DNA of 64,000 bases from Typhlomys cinereus (GCA_023101885.1 JALPQD010000918.1:1-64000); one strand, 5' to 3'. Shown: positions 1 to 12,605, counted from the first letter of the stretch. Made by a program: numbers and translations. The notes: generated by a model from the letters alone, not told the origin.

Positions 1-578
1 AGTATTTCCAGAGGGAACCCCGACATAGACAATCCTGACAAGAGAAGAACTAGAAAACCCACTTGAGAATGTTAGATGCATGGCTTTGGACGAGTAAGAG
101 TTCAATGGTCTCTCTTGCTGCAGTCCAGTTTGATCTCTTCATGGGAATACCTCTGGTCCAGGGACGTGGCCAGGATAGAATGACAAGGTGGGAGTTGGCT
201 GTTCCGGGTTTAGGTGTCAGAGAGAGGATGGGGACTCGGGGTAGACGATGGGACCCCGGTTCAGTCCAAGTTTTCCAAGAACACAGAAGGCAAAGGAAAG
301 GTTCTACTTCGTATAGCCCAATTTTAGAGGCTATTCTATTCCTGAATACTTATGAAAGGGGAATTGTCTTGATGGGAGCAGGTTTTACTGGGAATAGGGC
401 GTGTTGGTGGAGAAAGGGAATCATGAGGGGTCAGGTGTGGGGGTAAGATAAGGTCAGAGCTGGCTTTAGATTGGACACAGGATGGGGGAGAAGAAAAAAG
501 CCAGAACCAAAGGTACTGTGTCATTGTGTTACCATGGTAACAGGAAAATTCTTAAAGGAACCTGGAAAGAGGTGTGTT

Positions 579-614
<36 letters not shown>

Positions 615-1200
615 TTGTCCTTAATTTGTGGTGTGTGTTGGCCATGTGTGTGTGGTGGGGGGAGCGGGTGTGTGTGGCATCCCGGTGGTGGTGGCGGTGG
701 GTGGGTTGGGGTGGGTCGGTGGGGTTTTACCAGATCCCTGCATAGGTATTGAGGGAACAGTGGAGGGGGAAAGAGGGTGTGTGGGAGCGGGAGGAAGATG
801 GGGAGGTGTGAAATCATCACTGTGAAGGGTGGAGGAAGAGGGGAGGTGTGAACTCATCCACTGTGATGTGTCTGTGAAGACCTGCCCAGTCTCTGAGTTT
901 GGTTTATACCATGTGCTCAAATAAAAATGTCTTTTTCAGACTAGAAGGCAGAAGCCGGAGGAGAATCCCGTTTACCTACAGTGATAGAAGAATGGGAGTA
1001 GTACAAGTAACGTCAAGAGTAAGTAAGTAAGAGGGCTTTGGGGGGCTTGTTGGTGGGGTCTCTGTTCCCAAATGCTGCAATGAAATCCTGGATTCTCTTC
1101 TTCTACCTCAGGTCCCCTTACACCAACTGTCCCTCAGCAACTCCTAAATATCGGAAGCAATTGTATTTGACAACTTTTTGGCCTTTAATCTCTAGGTCCA
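1..1200. repeat. Left arm of large inverted repeat
   Basis: Read on the opposite strand, this arm matches 3708-4634. The outer edge is cut by the window start, so the true arm may be longer. The inner edge is sharp: both arms read through ggcctttaatctctaggtcca-type sequence and diverge after position 1200. Identity is high but imperfect, with many one-base indels. This arm also has extra GT-rich sequence at 575-720 and an internal near-tandem duplication around 790-860 (gggtggaggaagagggg twice). No coding exon is recognised inside it. Confidence 0.9.
575..720. repeat. GT microsatellite and GT/GGT-rich tract
   Basis: A (GT)n run at about 578-612 is followed by degenerate GTGTG/GGTGG sequence. 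It lies at the place where the right inverted-repeat arm has its (CA)n run at 4069-4118, so the microsatellite predates the duplication. Confidence 0.9.
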
Positions 1201-1539
1201 GCTTAGCTAAGAAAAGTAGCATTTGGTGTCAACTGACAGGGGACAGCACTTTGCATCCTTTCTGGGGGCTTTTCCCTTAGGAGTGATTCTTCCACGCTTA
1301 TTCCCTCAAATTCCTTAAGGCCATCTTTCTCCTCCTCCCCAATTCCCCTCCCCCCCACCAATCCTTACAGTCAGGTGTTCCTTTCCTTTGGGGACGAGCT
1401 TGGGTCTACTAGGTCTGTCTGCCCCCTGCCTGCCAATCCTGGAACTGCAGGAACTGCTGGCCAGCGCCCCCCACGCGAAGGAATAGACAGACACTACCAG
1501 AACTCAGCGAGGATCTCTTGAGTTTCTGCATTTTTCAAA

Positions 1540-1545
1540 TTTATT
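1540..1545 (-). terminator. GMFG poly(A) signal
   Basis: AATAAA on the minus strand lies about 90 bases downstream of the GMFG stop codon (1634-1636). It gives a short 3'UTR ending near 1520. Confidence 0.7.
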
Positions 1546-1633
1546 TAACTCTTCGATGTTCAGATCCTAGGGGTCTGAGTCTTCAGGTCCCTGGAGGCTC
1601 AGGCATCGGAAGTTCAAGCCCCTGGCTCCACAG

Positions 1634-3150
<1,517 letters not shown>

Positions 3151-3211
3151 TCAAGGTCGTACTCAGCTATCAGTGAGTTTCAGAGTAACCTGGGCTACAT
3201 GAGAATCTATG

Positions 3212-3247
3212 TCAAAGAAAGAGAGAAAGGAAAAAAGAAGAAAAGAA

Positions 3248-3278
<31 letters not shown>

Positions 3279-3615
3279 AGAGAGAGAGAGAGAGGGAGAG
3301 GGAGGGAGGGAGGGAGGGGAGGGAGGGAGGGAGGGAGGGAGGGAGGGAGGGAAAGAAAGAAAGAAAGAAAGAAAAGAAAAAGAAGAAAGCAAAGAAAAGA
3401 AGAAAGAAATAAAGAGCAAGAGAGGGAAAGAAAGACGAAAGAAAGAAGAAGAAGAAAGAGAGAGAAAGAGAGAAGAAAAAGAAAGAAAGAAAGAAAAGGA
3501 AAGAAAAAAAGAAAGAAAGAAAAAGAAAGAAAGAAGAAAAAAAAAGGAGAAGACCCAAAGGATGAGAAGAAGAGGAAGGGAAGGAAGAAAGAAGAGGAAA
3601 GGAATAAAAAGAATA
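3212..3615. repeat. 400-base polypurine tract (GAAA/GGGA/GAA)
   Basis: One strand is almost entirely purine. A GGGA block (about 3296-3352) lies between GAAA-type blocks. It follows a B1-like unit at 3080-3205 (gagatcccagcac, gagttcaaggtcg, agtaacctgggctacatg). Confidence 0.95.
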
Positions 3616-3707
3616 AAATGAGCAAAAATTAAAAATGCAGGCAATTAATTTTGAAACTAAAGCCTAGCGTGTTTGGGTAAAAAACTCAAACTGCTTGTGA
3701 GGCAGAG

Positions 3708-4066
3708 TGGACCTAGAGATTAAAGGCCAAAAAGTTGTCAAATACAATTGCTTCCGATATTTAGGAGTTGCTGAGGGACAGTTGGTGTAAGGGACCTGAG
3801 GTAGAAGAAGAGGATCCAGGATTCATTGCAGAGTTAGGGAACGAGAGACCCCACCCTCTTACTCCCATTCTTCTATCAACTGTAGGTACTGGATTCCCTC
3901 AGGCTTCTGCTTCTATCTGTAAAAGACATTTATTGAGCACCATGGTATACCAAACTCAGAGACTGGGCAGTCTTCACAGTGATGAGTCACACCTCCCCTC
4001 TTCCTCCACCGCTTTCTCACTGTTCCTCAATCCCTAGGCAGGGATCTGGGAACCGCCACCCCCCCA

Positions 4067-4120
<54 letters not shown>

Positions 4121-4634
4121 CTTTCCAGGTTCCCTGTAGAGAAGTGGCTGTTACCATGGTAACAATGACACAGTGACCTTGGGTCTGGGCTTTTTCTCCC
4201 CCAATCCTGGGGGCCAATCTAAAAGCCAGCTCTGACCTTATCTTACCCCACACCTGACCCCTCATATTCCTTTCTCCACCCTGCCCTATTCCAGTAACCC
4301 TGCTCCCAATCAAGACAATCCCCTTTCATAATGGATTCAGGATAGAATGCCTCTAAATTGGGCTATAGAGAACCTTCCTTTGCCTTCTGTGTTCTTGGAA
4401 ACTTGGACTGAACCGGTCCCATCTCTGCTGACACCCCACTCCCACCTTGTCATCTATCCTGGTCCACAGTCCCTGGGGACCAGAGGTATTCCATGAAGAG
4501 ATCAACTGGACTGCAGAGACCAGAGAGACCATGGAACTCTTCCAAAGCCATGCATCTAACATTCTCAAGTGTTTTTCTAGTTCATTCTCTTGTCAGGATT
4601 GTCTATGTGCTGGGTTCCTCTGGAAATACTATGC
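3708..4634. repeat. Right arm of large inverted repeat
   Basis: This is the reverse-complement partner of 1-1200, separated from it by about 2.5 kb that contains the GMFG exons. Diagnostic shared blocks are ttaccatggtaac (4152), the gataaggtcagagctggctt block (4220-4240 here, 445-465 on the left) and catgcatctaacattctcaa (4549). It contains a (CA)n run at 4069-4118. It may continue rightwards, but its partner would lie outside the window. Confidence 0.9.
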
Positions 4635-4654
4635 AGCCACAGACTCCCTGCTAA

Positions 4655-4760
4655 AATACTCCATGAAGAAGTTACCATTTTTATTTAACTCCAAGGTAAA
4701 GATGAGGTAACAGAGGCACAGAAACCAAGATAATTTATCGAGCCACTAACTTTCCATCCA
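4655..4760 (+). repeat. MIR fragment
   Basis: The MIR core-like stretch aaagatgaggtaacagaggc follows a T-rich lead. Diverged. Confidence 0.5.
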
Positions 4761-5099
4761 CACCCTCTCTTAGGCAAGAGATATTTCTTGGGCAACCATG
4801 ACCTTCCTCCTTCTTTCCCTTCTTCCTCCTCTCTGAGTTGAATTTGGGTTAAGGCACTAATTATTAAAAAGTCCAACCAGAAAAGGCCATATACAAGGAT
4901 TTGCCCAACCAGAAGCAACTAGTTTGGAAAGCAGTGACCAGTCCAAGATAGTGACTCAGAGTGGGCAAATCAATAGAGTGGATATACGCAGAAGGTGAAA
5001 AGACTAATCTGATGGTTCAGAGTAGATTCCCTGGTGAAGAGTGGATAGAGGGGGTACGACCACTCCAGCCTAGGATAGTACTGCCCATCTATCCTCTCT

Positions 5100-5290
5100 A
5101 ATTTTAAAAAGTATTTTACATTATTTATCTATTCAGAGAGAGAGAAAGAGAATATCAGGGAATATGGGTGGAGGTTGGAGGGTAACTTTCAGTCCTCTCC
5201 TTCCACCATGTGGACTTCCAAGGCTCAAACTCAGGTTGTCAGGTTTGGAAACAGGTACCTTCCCCATTGAACCATCTCCCCAGCCCTGAC
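5100..5290 (-). repeat. tRNA-derived SINE remnant (reverse)
   Basis: It ends with gaaccatctccccagccctg, the reverse of the tRNA-like SINE head. It contains a GA-rich tract and caaactcaggttgtcaggtt. Confidence 0.6.
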
Positions 5291-5540
5291 TTCACTGATG
5301 TTTGAATCTACTCCAGATTTCCTTTGGGTGACTTCCTGCTCATCTGAATGTGAACAGGGTTAATGTTTGAGGGATTAGACTTTAGGGCAGAGTTGAGAAT
5401 TCAGTGCGCCATGGATCATGCCCAGACTGACACTTAAGACCATTTCTAGGTGGGACTTGGGGTAAGAAGCAGAGCTTAGGTTTGTGGGTGGGTGGGTGTG
5501 TGGGGGCCTAGGCCAAAAGGCAGAATATTGTAAACAATGG

Positions 5541-5586
5541 CGCACTCTCTAGGAAGCATGGGCTGCACTCTCTAGGAAGCATGGGC
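5541..5586 (+). repeat. Short tandem duplication
   Basis: The motif gcactctctaggaagcatggg occurs twice in direct succession with no spacer beyond a few bases. Confidence 0.85.
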
Positions 5587-5888
5587 CTCATCTAAACTGA
5601 TATTACTTAGATCGGATCAAGCAAGGATTTTGCTTTGACTGGGTCTAAGAGGCAGTGGGTGGGATCTAGAATTGGAGGCCAGGCTTAAGTTGTCAAAAAT
5701 ATAAGAGCTATTTAAAAAGATGGGATCTACCAGAATGGGCCTGGGGCAGGGATTAAGGTCTCAGGGAATCATCTGGTCTCTACTTCCTGAAGTCAGTTCA
5801 CTCCCTGGCCTCAGAGGACACTGCCCAGTCATTGAGATATCACCCTCCCCTCTTAGTGAGCTAAAGCACCCCCCCCCAGAATCATTCA

Positions 5889-6000
5889 GGAGCTGGGCAT
5901 GGTAACCCATACTCTTGGGAGGTGAAGGCAGGAGGATTACAGGTTCAAGACCAGCCTATGGAGCTTACTAGTGAGACTCTACTCAAAAACCAAAACAATG
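5889..6000 (+). repeat. B1-like SINE monomer
   Basis: The sequence runs gagctgggcatggtaaccca, gggaggtgaaggcaggagga, ttcaagaccagcctatggag and ends in an A-rich tail. This is the 7SL-derived B1 pattern. Confidence 0.75.
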
Positions 6001-6293
6001 GCTAAGGAGATGGTAAGGTAAAGCACTTGCCTGGCAAACTTGAGTCTGATTCTGATCCCCGGATCCCACATAAATGCTGAATGCAAGTGGTCTGAGTATC
6101 TATAATCCAGGGCATCTACAAGAAATGGGAGCCCGAGACCTAAAAATCCACAGAAGCTGGCAGACCAGCTAGCCTGGCCTTCACAGAGGCAGTGAAGAAA
6201 CCTGGTCTCAAACAAGGGGGGAAGCCAGGGAATGATACCCAAAGTGTCTCCTGGCCTCTGTACACATACATGCACACAAATCTCTCTTCTCTT

Positions 6294-6333
<40 letters not shown>

Positions 6334-6440
6334 GTACAAGCATGCACGAATCTCTCACACACACAAACATACGCACATAACATAACATAAAACATAACAT
6401 AACAACATATAACACATACACACACAAAAAAAAAAAACTA
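6000..6440 (+). repeat. B3-like tRNA-derived SINE with CT/CA tail
   Basis: A tRNA-like head (aatggctaaggagatggt) is followed by a long body ending tcctggcctctgtacacata. Then come (CT)n (6291-6312), (CA)n and A-rich repeats (aacataacataa). Confidence 0.65.
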
Positions 6441-6749
6441 AGTGAAAAAACAGACTTAACTATGAAAGCGGAGAAGAGCACAGAGGCCTGCGGGTTGCTC
6501 TGAGCCACCATACTGGAGGAATATTCAGCACTGAAGGTGGAAGATAAGAGTGTTCAGAAATTAGGCTAAGTGGTGGATAGGAACCAGACACAGTGAGTGA
6601 GGCTACTTTTGCCTGACTCAAGGCTCTTCACAGCTCCATTGTTGAGCATCTCTGTCTCCATTCCTATTTCTCCCATACCTTCCCCCTTTCCACTCCACTC
6701 CAGTCTCGCCCTCACACATCTCTCTCCCTCCCTCCTTCTCTTTCATTTT

Positions 6750-6895
6750 GGTTCTGCCACTTACAATGTGTGTGATCTCAGACAAACCACAAAACCTCTC
6801 TGTGCCTCTGAGTGCCTCACCTGTGAAATGGGGGCAGCCACAGGAGCACCTCAATTGGCTGTTGTGAAGTTGGATGGAGAAACCCTTCAAATCAA
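6750..6895 (-). repeat. MIR element (reverse)
   Basis: The sequence ggttctgccacttacaatgt, then cctctctgtgcctctgagtg, then tgtgaaatgggggcagcc is a clear reverse-strand MIR core. Confidence 0.85.
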
Positions 6896-6980
6896 TACTA
6901 CTTGGTATTGCTGTGTCTATGTCCATTGGTTATTTCCTCTACTTTTTTATGTGAAGATGAGGGTGGGTACCTGTGTGTGC

Positions 6981-6983
<3 letters not shown>

Positions 6984-7034
<51 letters not shown>
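6984..7034. repeat. (GT)n microsatellite
   Basis: About 25 uninterrupted GT units, followed by a reverse SINE remnant to about 7190. Confidence 0.97.
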
Positions 7035-7036
<2 letters not shown>

Positions 7037-7199
7037 GTTCATCAAGAACCATCCGCCTTGTTTTTTAAGACAGAGTCTCTCACTGGAACCTGGGGCTCAC
7101 AAATTAGGTGATCTCTGCCTGTCTCTGTCTTCCCAGTTTCCATACCCAGTTACTACTGCGACTCAAACTCAGATCTTCATGCTTGCTTTTGATTAGGAA

Positions 7200-8190
7200 G
7201 AATTTATGAAAAGCATTTGGAGGTGGCTGTCTATAACAAGGGGATCCCTAAATGGGAAGCATTTGAGGATCTAGGGAGTACGGCAAAATAGATTTTGAGG
7301 GGGAAGGCCTCGTTGAGTTTTGGGGGATCCTGTAAGTATCACAGAAAGAGATAGAGAATGATCTGAGAGACCTGGTGGGCTCTGAAGGACAGGTTGAGAG
7401 GTCAACTCTGGCATCTAGTTGGACACATGGTCTCTAAAAAGAAGGAAGATGTTCTGGGATCTGTGGGATCCTAGTGAGGTGGAAAGGTTTGCAGAGTTCT
7501 GAAGGTAGCAGAACCAACTGTGGCCGGATGCACAATAATTCAAGACAAATGGAGAAGGGTCCAGGAACCCAGAAGTATTCTGAGGATCACAGAGTGAAGC
7601 TCTGGGTCCCAAGGGCTTTGGAGGGTAATCTGGCATCCAGTGGGGAACATAGAGAGAGTTTAAGGTTCTCTTAAGAAAAAAAATTTGATGTCCCACAGAA
7701 GTTATTCATGTTCTAGACTCCCTAATGAGTCTTTTTGGTTTAAGGTCCTTAAAGGAAGAATGACATGGCTGGGGGTCCCGTGAGAAAGAGTGGAATCCAG
7801 CTTTTAGCTCTAAATGATTATGGAATATGATTTGGGTACCCAGGGTCCTTCGAGTGATTAAACCATGGTTGGGGTCTTCCCGGACATATGGACATACAGT
7901 CTGGGTCCTTCTGGATGCTGGGGTGTGGTCTGGGGGTCCATCTGAACGTTGGGGTATTATTTAAGGTAGCTGGGGGAGGCAGCGTCTGGATTCCCTTGAA
8001 TGCTGGGATATAATCAGGGGGTCCCTCTGGAATTAGGGAGGCTTGGGCTGGGGTTCTCGACAGGGTGCAGGGCACAGTCTGAGGTCACCGTGAGAGGACG
8101 CGCTGTGTCTGGTCTGCCTTGGCTATTTCAACATGGTCTTGGAGATTCAGAAGAGGTAAGTAAAACCTGGTCTGGGGGTGTGATCTGATA
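7200..8190. other. Unique 5' flank of LRFN1
   Basis: No gene, RNA or repeat is recognised. The motif ctgggatataatcagggggt and similar 'gctggggtgtggtctggggtc' phrases recur loosely at 7840-8060, suggesting a decayed minisatellite. A donor-like aggtaagta occurs at 8153-8161, but no exon can be supported there. Confidence 0.4.
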
Positions 8191-8269
8191 TCTCTATGGA
8201 AAGACCTGGGGGACCGGTGTCCCCGGGCTGGTTGGGGTGTGGTCCAATCCAAGGGTCTCTGGGGAGGCG

Positions 8270-8800
8270 GGCGGAGGGAAGTCAGGGGTGGAGCCGGGGA
8301 GGGGTCGGGGGCGGGCCTGAGCGGCTCTGCAGTGGCCAGGGGTCTGCTGCGGCGGACCCAAGGGGCGGGAGGGGGGTGATCTGGGCGGACGGCCGCCCCG
8401 CCCGGCCACCCTCCTCGGGTCGGCGCCCCCTCCCCCCTTGCGGCGGCGGCGCGGAGGGCGGAGCTCGGCGGCGCGCGGGAGGGCGGGCGGGAGGGCGGGA
8501 GGCGGGCGGGAGGCGGCCCCGCGGCACCGCGCCCCCTCCTCGGCCCTCCCCCCACCATGGCGCGGAGCGAGGCGGTGGCGGCGGCAGCGGCGGGGCCGGG
8601 CCCGGGGCCCCCTCCTCCGGGCTGGGTGAGCGCGGCCCCCGGCGGCCCCAGGGAGCGCGGGGGTGGGCGCGGGGGTGAGCGCGGGTGCGAGCGTGCGGTG
8701 TGTCCGCGGCGCTGCGGCGGGCCCGGCGTGCGCCCGCGCGGCCCTGTGTGTGCCCGGCGCCGGCGTGCGCGGCGCCCCGCCGGGGTGGCCATCCGGGTGT
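8270..8800 (+). promoter_or_regulatory. CpG-island promoter of LRFN1
   Basis: Extremely GC- and CpG-rich DNA with many GC boxes (gggcggg, aggcggg) and no TATA box. It surrounds a likely first exon ending at the donor ctgg|gtgagc (8625/8626). It lies 6 kb upstream of the LRFN1 start codon on the same strand, as expected for a gene with non-coding 5' exons. The exact start site is not visible. Confidence 0.75.
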
Positions 8801-11113
8801 GTGCGGGGCTGGAACCCGCCGCGCTGTGACCGGCCGTGCGTGCGCGCGTGTGTGTGTGTGTGCACGCGTGTGTGTGTGTCCCCCACATTCCGGGGCGCTG
8901 TGTCTGGGGGGGCTATCGCGCGCCCATTCGAGGGGCTGTGTGCAGGTGTGTGTGCGGGGGCTGCGTGCCCAGGTGTGGGTGCCCCAGCCTCTGGGTGTGC
9001 GCGCGGCGAACGGCGTTGGGTGTTTGTGTGGCCGGGGTTGGGTGTTCTTCCGAGGGTCCGTGTGGCCGGGTGTGTTCTCTCTGGTATCCATCGTGTGTGT
9101 GTGTGTGTGTCTGTCTGTCTGTCTGTGTGTCTGTGTGTGCTGTGTGCGGGTAGGATGCCTCTGAGGGTGTGTGACTGAGTCCACGTCAGGCTCCCTGCTG
9201 GGGTGGGGGCTGAGGCTGGGCACCTAGTGGGTCCAGGCCTCCGTGTCGGTGTGGGGGAGGGGAGTTGGTTGCTCGATCGGTCCATGTCAACTGGGGAGGG
9301 GGTCTTCAGCGATCCTTGGGGGAGACGGCCATGTCTTCCTCTTCTCGCTGGCTGGTTGGGGGGGGATGGGAGGCCGGTAGGTGGACAGATGGAGGGATGA
9401 GAGGCCGAGGGATGGACAGATGGGCCCTGGGGTGAGGGGTGGGGGTGGGTGGAGAGTGGAGGGTGGGGGCGCAGACCTGGCCCTTCCCATCCCATCCCAC
9501 CCCACCCTAACTCCCCCACCTGCCGGTATCTGCAGATAGGGCCCAGTTGCCTGTGTCCTGATGGCCAGGTTGGGGAACCTCTGGGGGGGCTGTGGTGGGA
9601 GAATCTTGGAACCTGCCTTTGGGACTCAAACCCTTCCCAACCCTCTTGAGTCCTACCTACTGAACCCCGACCTTTGGCCCTAGCTTGTCCCTGTTTTTCT
9701 TTGGGGGGGAAGGGTTGCAGAAAGGTCTGGGAGGGATGTTAGATTTTCTTTGGCCTAGAATATAGGTGGAGTGGCAGGGGAAATGCCTCAGGGCAGGAAG
9801 GACTGGGAGTCCATGTGTATAAGTGTGAAGTTGGATCTGTCTGTTGCCTGTACTCTTGTGCTCCAGTATTGTGTGTACCTTTCTAAATGTGTGGCAGTTC
9901 CTCACGGGACTTTGGTGGCTGTGATGAGAGAACCTTGTCTGAGTGCCTCCAAAGTGCTTGTGTGCTTGTTCGTGGGTCTCTCAGCTTTGTGAGTGTCTGG
10001 GCATGCTTGGCGTTCTGGGTCTGTCTTACTACATGGGTGAGGTGTGTATCGGCTAGTTGCACGCATGTGTCTCTTGGTATGGTGCAGCTTTCTGGGTGAG
10101 GTTGCATGAGTATGTTTAGATGTTGAAAGGAGTGCACTCATGGATCCGGTATGTACATGTACCCCCATGTGTTTGTTGGTGAGTGTGCAAGGCATATATG
10201 TATTATAGGTCTAGGTGCCTGGTGGTGTTAGGGTTCCTCTGTTGCGTCTGCATACCTGTGAATGTCAGTGTGCAAGGGAGAGCCAGATTGTGTATGCGGT
10301 TGTGTGCGATCCTCCAGGGTGTGTGTCAGGCTGTGTTGGGAGTCATGCTTCAATGTGGGTCTCTGGGAGATTGAGTCCTATAGATTCAAGAAGGTCTATG
10401 CAGGATATACCCACCTGTGCCCTGGTCACAAGCCTGACTATCCTGTTTCTGGGTCCAGTGAGATTGAGGACCATGTGATATCACTTGTGATGTAGCCATG
10501 GCCCACTTGCTGTCCCAACACGCACGTGTGACCATATTCTGGGCCAAGTGCCCCCCGACGTGGAGAGCACCCTGACAGAGCCAGCATCTCTGTAGAGCTT
10601 GGATTGGGAGCCCACGTGGGTGACTTGGGACTTGTCGGTGTGGATGGAGACATGAGGACAGGATGGGGGCCTCTCGCTGCTTTCAAATTCCTGGTACCAC
10701 TCAGATCTTTGAAATCGGGGAACTGGGATGTGAACTTTTGGTTTAGAAAGGAGGTGTCTTCTGGGTCTCAGGTAGAATTGCTGGCAACTTAGGGCTGCTG
10801 AGAAGAGGGGTGGATTCCATACCCTAGGATCCCTGAAAGAAGAGGGACTAGTCTGGAGCTCCCAAGACCCCCTCCCAAAGAATGTATCCTTTTTGGACTC
10901 TAGAGCTTTGGAGAATGAACAACCCTGAGGCCCAGTCTCCTAGGTTTCAACCATGACCTGTGAAAAGATGTAGAAGCTGCAGCAAGAGAGCCGAGAGAGT
11001 AATCACCCGAGGGACTTCCTGGGCTCCGTTGATCACTGAGACCAGAAAGGTGCCAGAGGACGCTAACCATTATTTTGTTCTTCTGCAGGTACCGGCCCAG
11101 GCCCTGACTCCCT
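8557..11113 (+). CDS. Upstream ORF across two probable LRFN1 5' exons
   Basis: An ATG in a strong Kozak context (cccaccatgg, 8557) opens 23 codons, reading MARSEAVAAAAAGPGPGPPP then PGW, up to a donor at 8626. If this exon splices to the small exon 11089-11121 (acceptor ttctgcag, donor gtgagt), the frame continues for eight codons (VPAQALTP) and stops at TGA 11113-11115. The result would be a 31-residue upstream ORF ahead of the LRFN1 start. The splice sites are seen; the joining is inferred. It could reduce LRFN1 translation or be incidental. Confidence 0.4.
8836..9165. repeat. GT/GTCT-rich imperfect microsatellite cluster
   Basis: Interrupted GTGTG runs sit at 8845-8880 and 9093-9145, with a GTCT block near 9110. 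They lie in the CpG-island shoulder. Confidence 0.8.
9180..11088. other. LRFN1 first intron, mostly unique
   Basis: No gene or clear interspersed repeat is recognised. The stretch 9800-10350 is mildly TG-rich without a defined unit. Confidence 0.5.
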
Positions 11114-11121
11114 GAAGAGAG
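11089..11121 (+). other. LRFN1: Probable small non-coding LRFN1 exon (33 bases)
   Basis: A pyrimidine-rich acceptor (ttttgttcttctgcag) and a perfect donor (gag|gtgagt) bracket 33 bases. It lies between the CpG island and coding exon 2 on the LRFN1 strand. It would add 5'UTR only. Confidence 0.5.
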
Positions 11122-11269
11122 GTGAGTAGACAGTCTTGAACTGGGGTGAGAGATGGGGTCGATGGGGCTTCTTGTGCGTCAACCTAGGTCTGGAGTGGAG
11201 CCCAGGCAGGTGGCTCCTTATTTCCACCCTAATCTGAAGAGTAGGGAACCAGTCCACAACCCTTATAGT

Positions 11270-11610
11270 TGAGTAAAGGCCTATGGTGGTCAGGAGGCTC
11301 AGCAGTGAGAGGTTTCAAGGTACGGAATGACTCCTGCTTGTCATCTCCAGCACTCAAGAGGCTGAGCAGGAAGATTGTGAGGTTCAAGCCAGCCTTGGGT
11401 TACATAGTGAGACCCTGCCAAGAAAGAAAGGAAGAAAAAGCAGGCAGACAGACAGGAAGGAAGGACGGAAGGAAGGTAAGGAGAAAGGAAGGAAGGGAAG
11501 AAGAAATGAAGGGAGGAAAGAAGGGAGGGAAAGAGGAAGGGAGGGAAGAAGGAAGAAAAGGAAGGAAGGAAGGAAGGAAGGAAGGAAGGAAGGAAGAAAT
11601 AGAGAGAAAA
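11270..11610 (+). repeat. B1-like SINE with long GGAA/GAAA tail
   Basis: A B1-like body (gttcaagccagccttgggtt, acatagtgagaccctgcc) is followed by about 190 bases of GGAA/GGGA repeats from 11417. Confidence 0.75.
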
Positions 11611-11739
11611 AGGTAGGATTTTTGCCTTGGAAGAGTTTAGTTGCTTTGGGATATGCTTGTGCCTGTTTGTGGAAGTGTGATGGTGTGACCTGATGGCTGC
11701 TAAGAGACAAAGAAATTAGCAAATGCATAATATTAAATC

Positions 11740-11865
11740 AAGGCTTGCGATATGGGCCTGTCACTCTAGCTGAGTCAGGAGAATGGAAAGTTCAGAGCCT
11801 GGCTGACCATAGTGAGGCCATGTTTCAAAACAAAGCAAGCAAGCAAGCAAACAAACAAAGAAGTC
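11740..11865 (+). repeat. B1-like SINE
   Basis: It contains tgagtcaggagaatggaaag and accatagtgaggccatgttt, followed by an (AAGC)n/(AAAC)n tail at 11830-11859. Confidence 0.6.
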
Positions 11866-11867
11866 TG

Positions 11868-12135
11868 AGGGCTACAGCTCAGTGGTAGAATGCTTTCTTA
11901 GAGCCCACCAGTGTGGAGCTGGAGGTGTGGCTCAGTTCTAGAGCACTTGCTTGGAATCCACCATTGAGGGGCTGGGGCCATGGCTCAGTGGTAGAGTACT
12001 TGCTTAGAATCTATTAGTAAGGGGTTGGGGGTATGACTCAGTGGTAGAGCACCTGCCTGTGAAGGCTGAGGTGTGGCTCAGTGGTAGAGACCCTGTCTAG
12101 AATCCATCAGTGAAGGGCTGGGAGTATGAGTTGAT
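11868..12135 (+). repeat. Tandem array of ID-SINE left halves (five or more units)
   Basis: Units of about 50-55 bases each carry a tRNA A-box-like core (ggctcagtggtagagc) followed by ttgcttagaatccaccagtg-like sequence. They repeat head to tail, mostly without the B box. See 16539, 19865, 12440 and 63411 for sister arrays. Confidence 0.8.
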
Positions 12136-12149
12136 AGCACAGTAGGATG

Positions 12150-12245
12150 TTGTTATGTAGCCCAGGCTGACCTAGAATTTTTCCATCCTACTGCCTCAGC
12201 CTCTGAAGTGCTGAGATTACGGGTGTATGCCATGTCTAGCTTTTC
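12150..12245 (-). repeat. B1-like SINE (reverse)
   Basis: It contains gtagcccaggctgacctaga, ctcagcctctgaagtgctga and gattacgggtgtatgccatg. Confidence 0.8.
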
Positions 12246-12281
12246 CCTCCTCTTCCTTCTCCTCTTCCTTTTTCTAACATT

Positions 12282-12282
<1 letters not shown>

Positions 12283-12314
<32 letters not shown>

Positions 12315-12425
12315 GACAATTTGCAGGAATCAATTCTCACTATCTGCCATGTGAATTCTGGGGATTAAACTCAGGCTGTCAGGCTTGGTGGCAAGCACTT
12401 AACCCACTGAGCCATCTCCCTTACC
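12283..12425 (-). repeat. (GT)n plus tRNA-derived SINE remnant (reverse)
   Basis: A GT run (12283-12313) is followed by gggattaaactcaggctgtc and ends cccactgagccatctccc, which is a reversed SINE head. Confidence 0.75.
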
Positions 12426-12439
12426 TTCTCCCTCTTTCC

Positions 12440-12605
12440 CCAGGGATTCAAGCATGCAAGCTAGGTGAGTGCTCCACAGCTGAGCCATGCCCCAAGCCCT
12501 CACTAGTGGATCCTAGGCAAATACTCTACCGCTGAGCCACACCCCCACCTCTCACTGGTGGGTTCTAGACAAGCTCTCTACTGCTGCTGAGCCATGTCTT
12601 CAGCC
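12440..12605 (-). repeat. Tandem ID-left-half array, reverse (three units)
   Basis: The reverse units contain ctaccgctgagccacacccc and tcactagtggatcctaggca, in three successive copies. Confidence 0.7.

Noticed and set aside
8153..8161. Donor-like aggtaagta upstream of the CpG island
   Set aside because: No acceptor, promoter or coding frame upstream supports an exon. Kept only as a note.
8085..9519. Long Pro/Ala/Arg-rich minus-strand open frames opposite the LRFN1 CpG island
   Set aside because: GC-rich sequence lacks stop codons by composition. The frames contain GT/CA-repeat-encoded His/Thr runs and show no recognisable domain.
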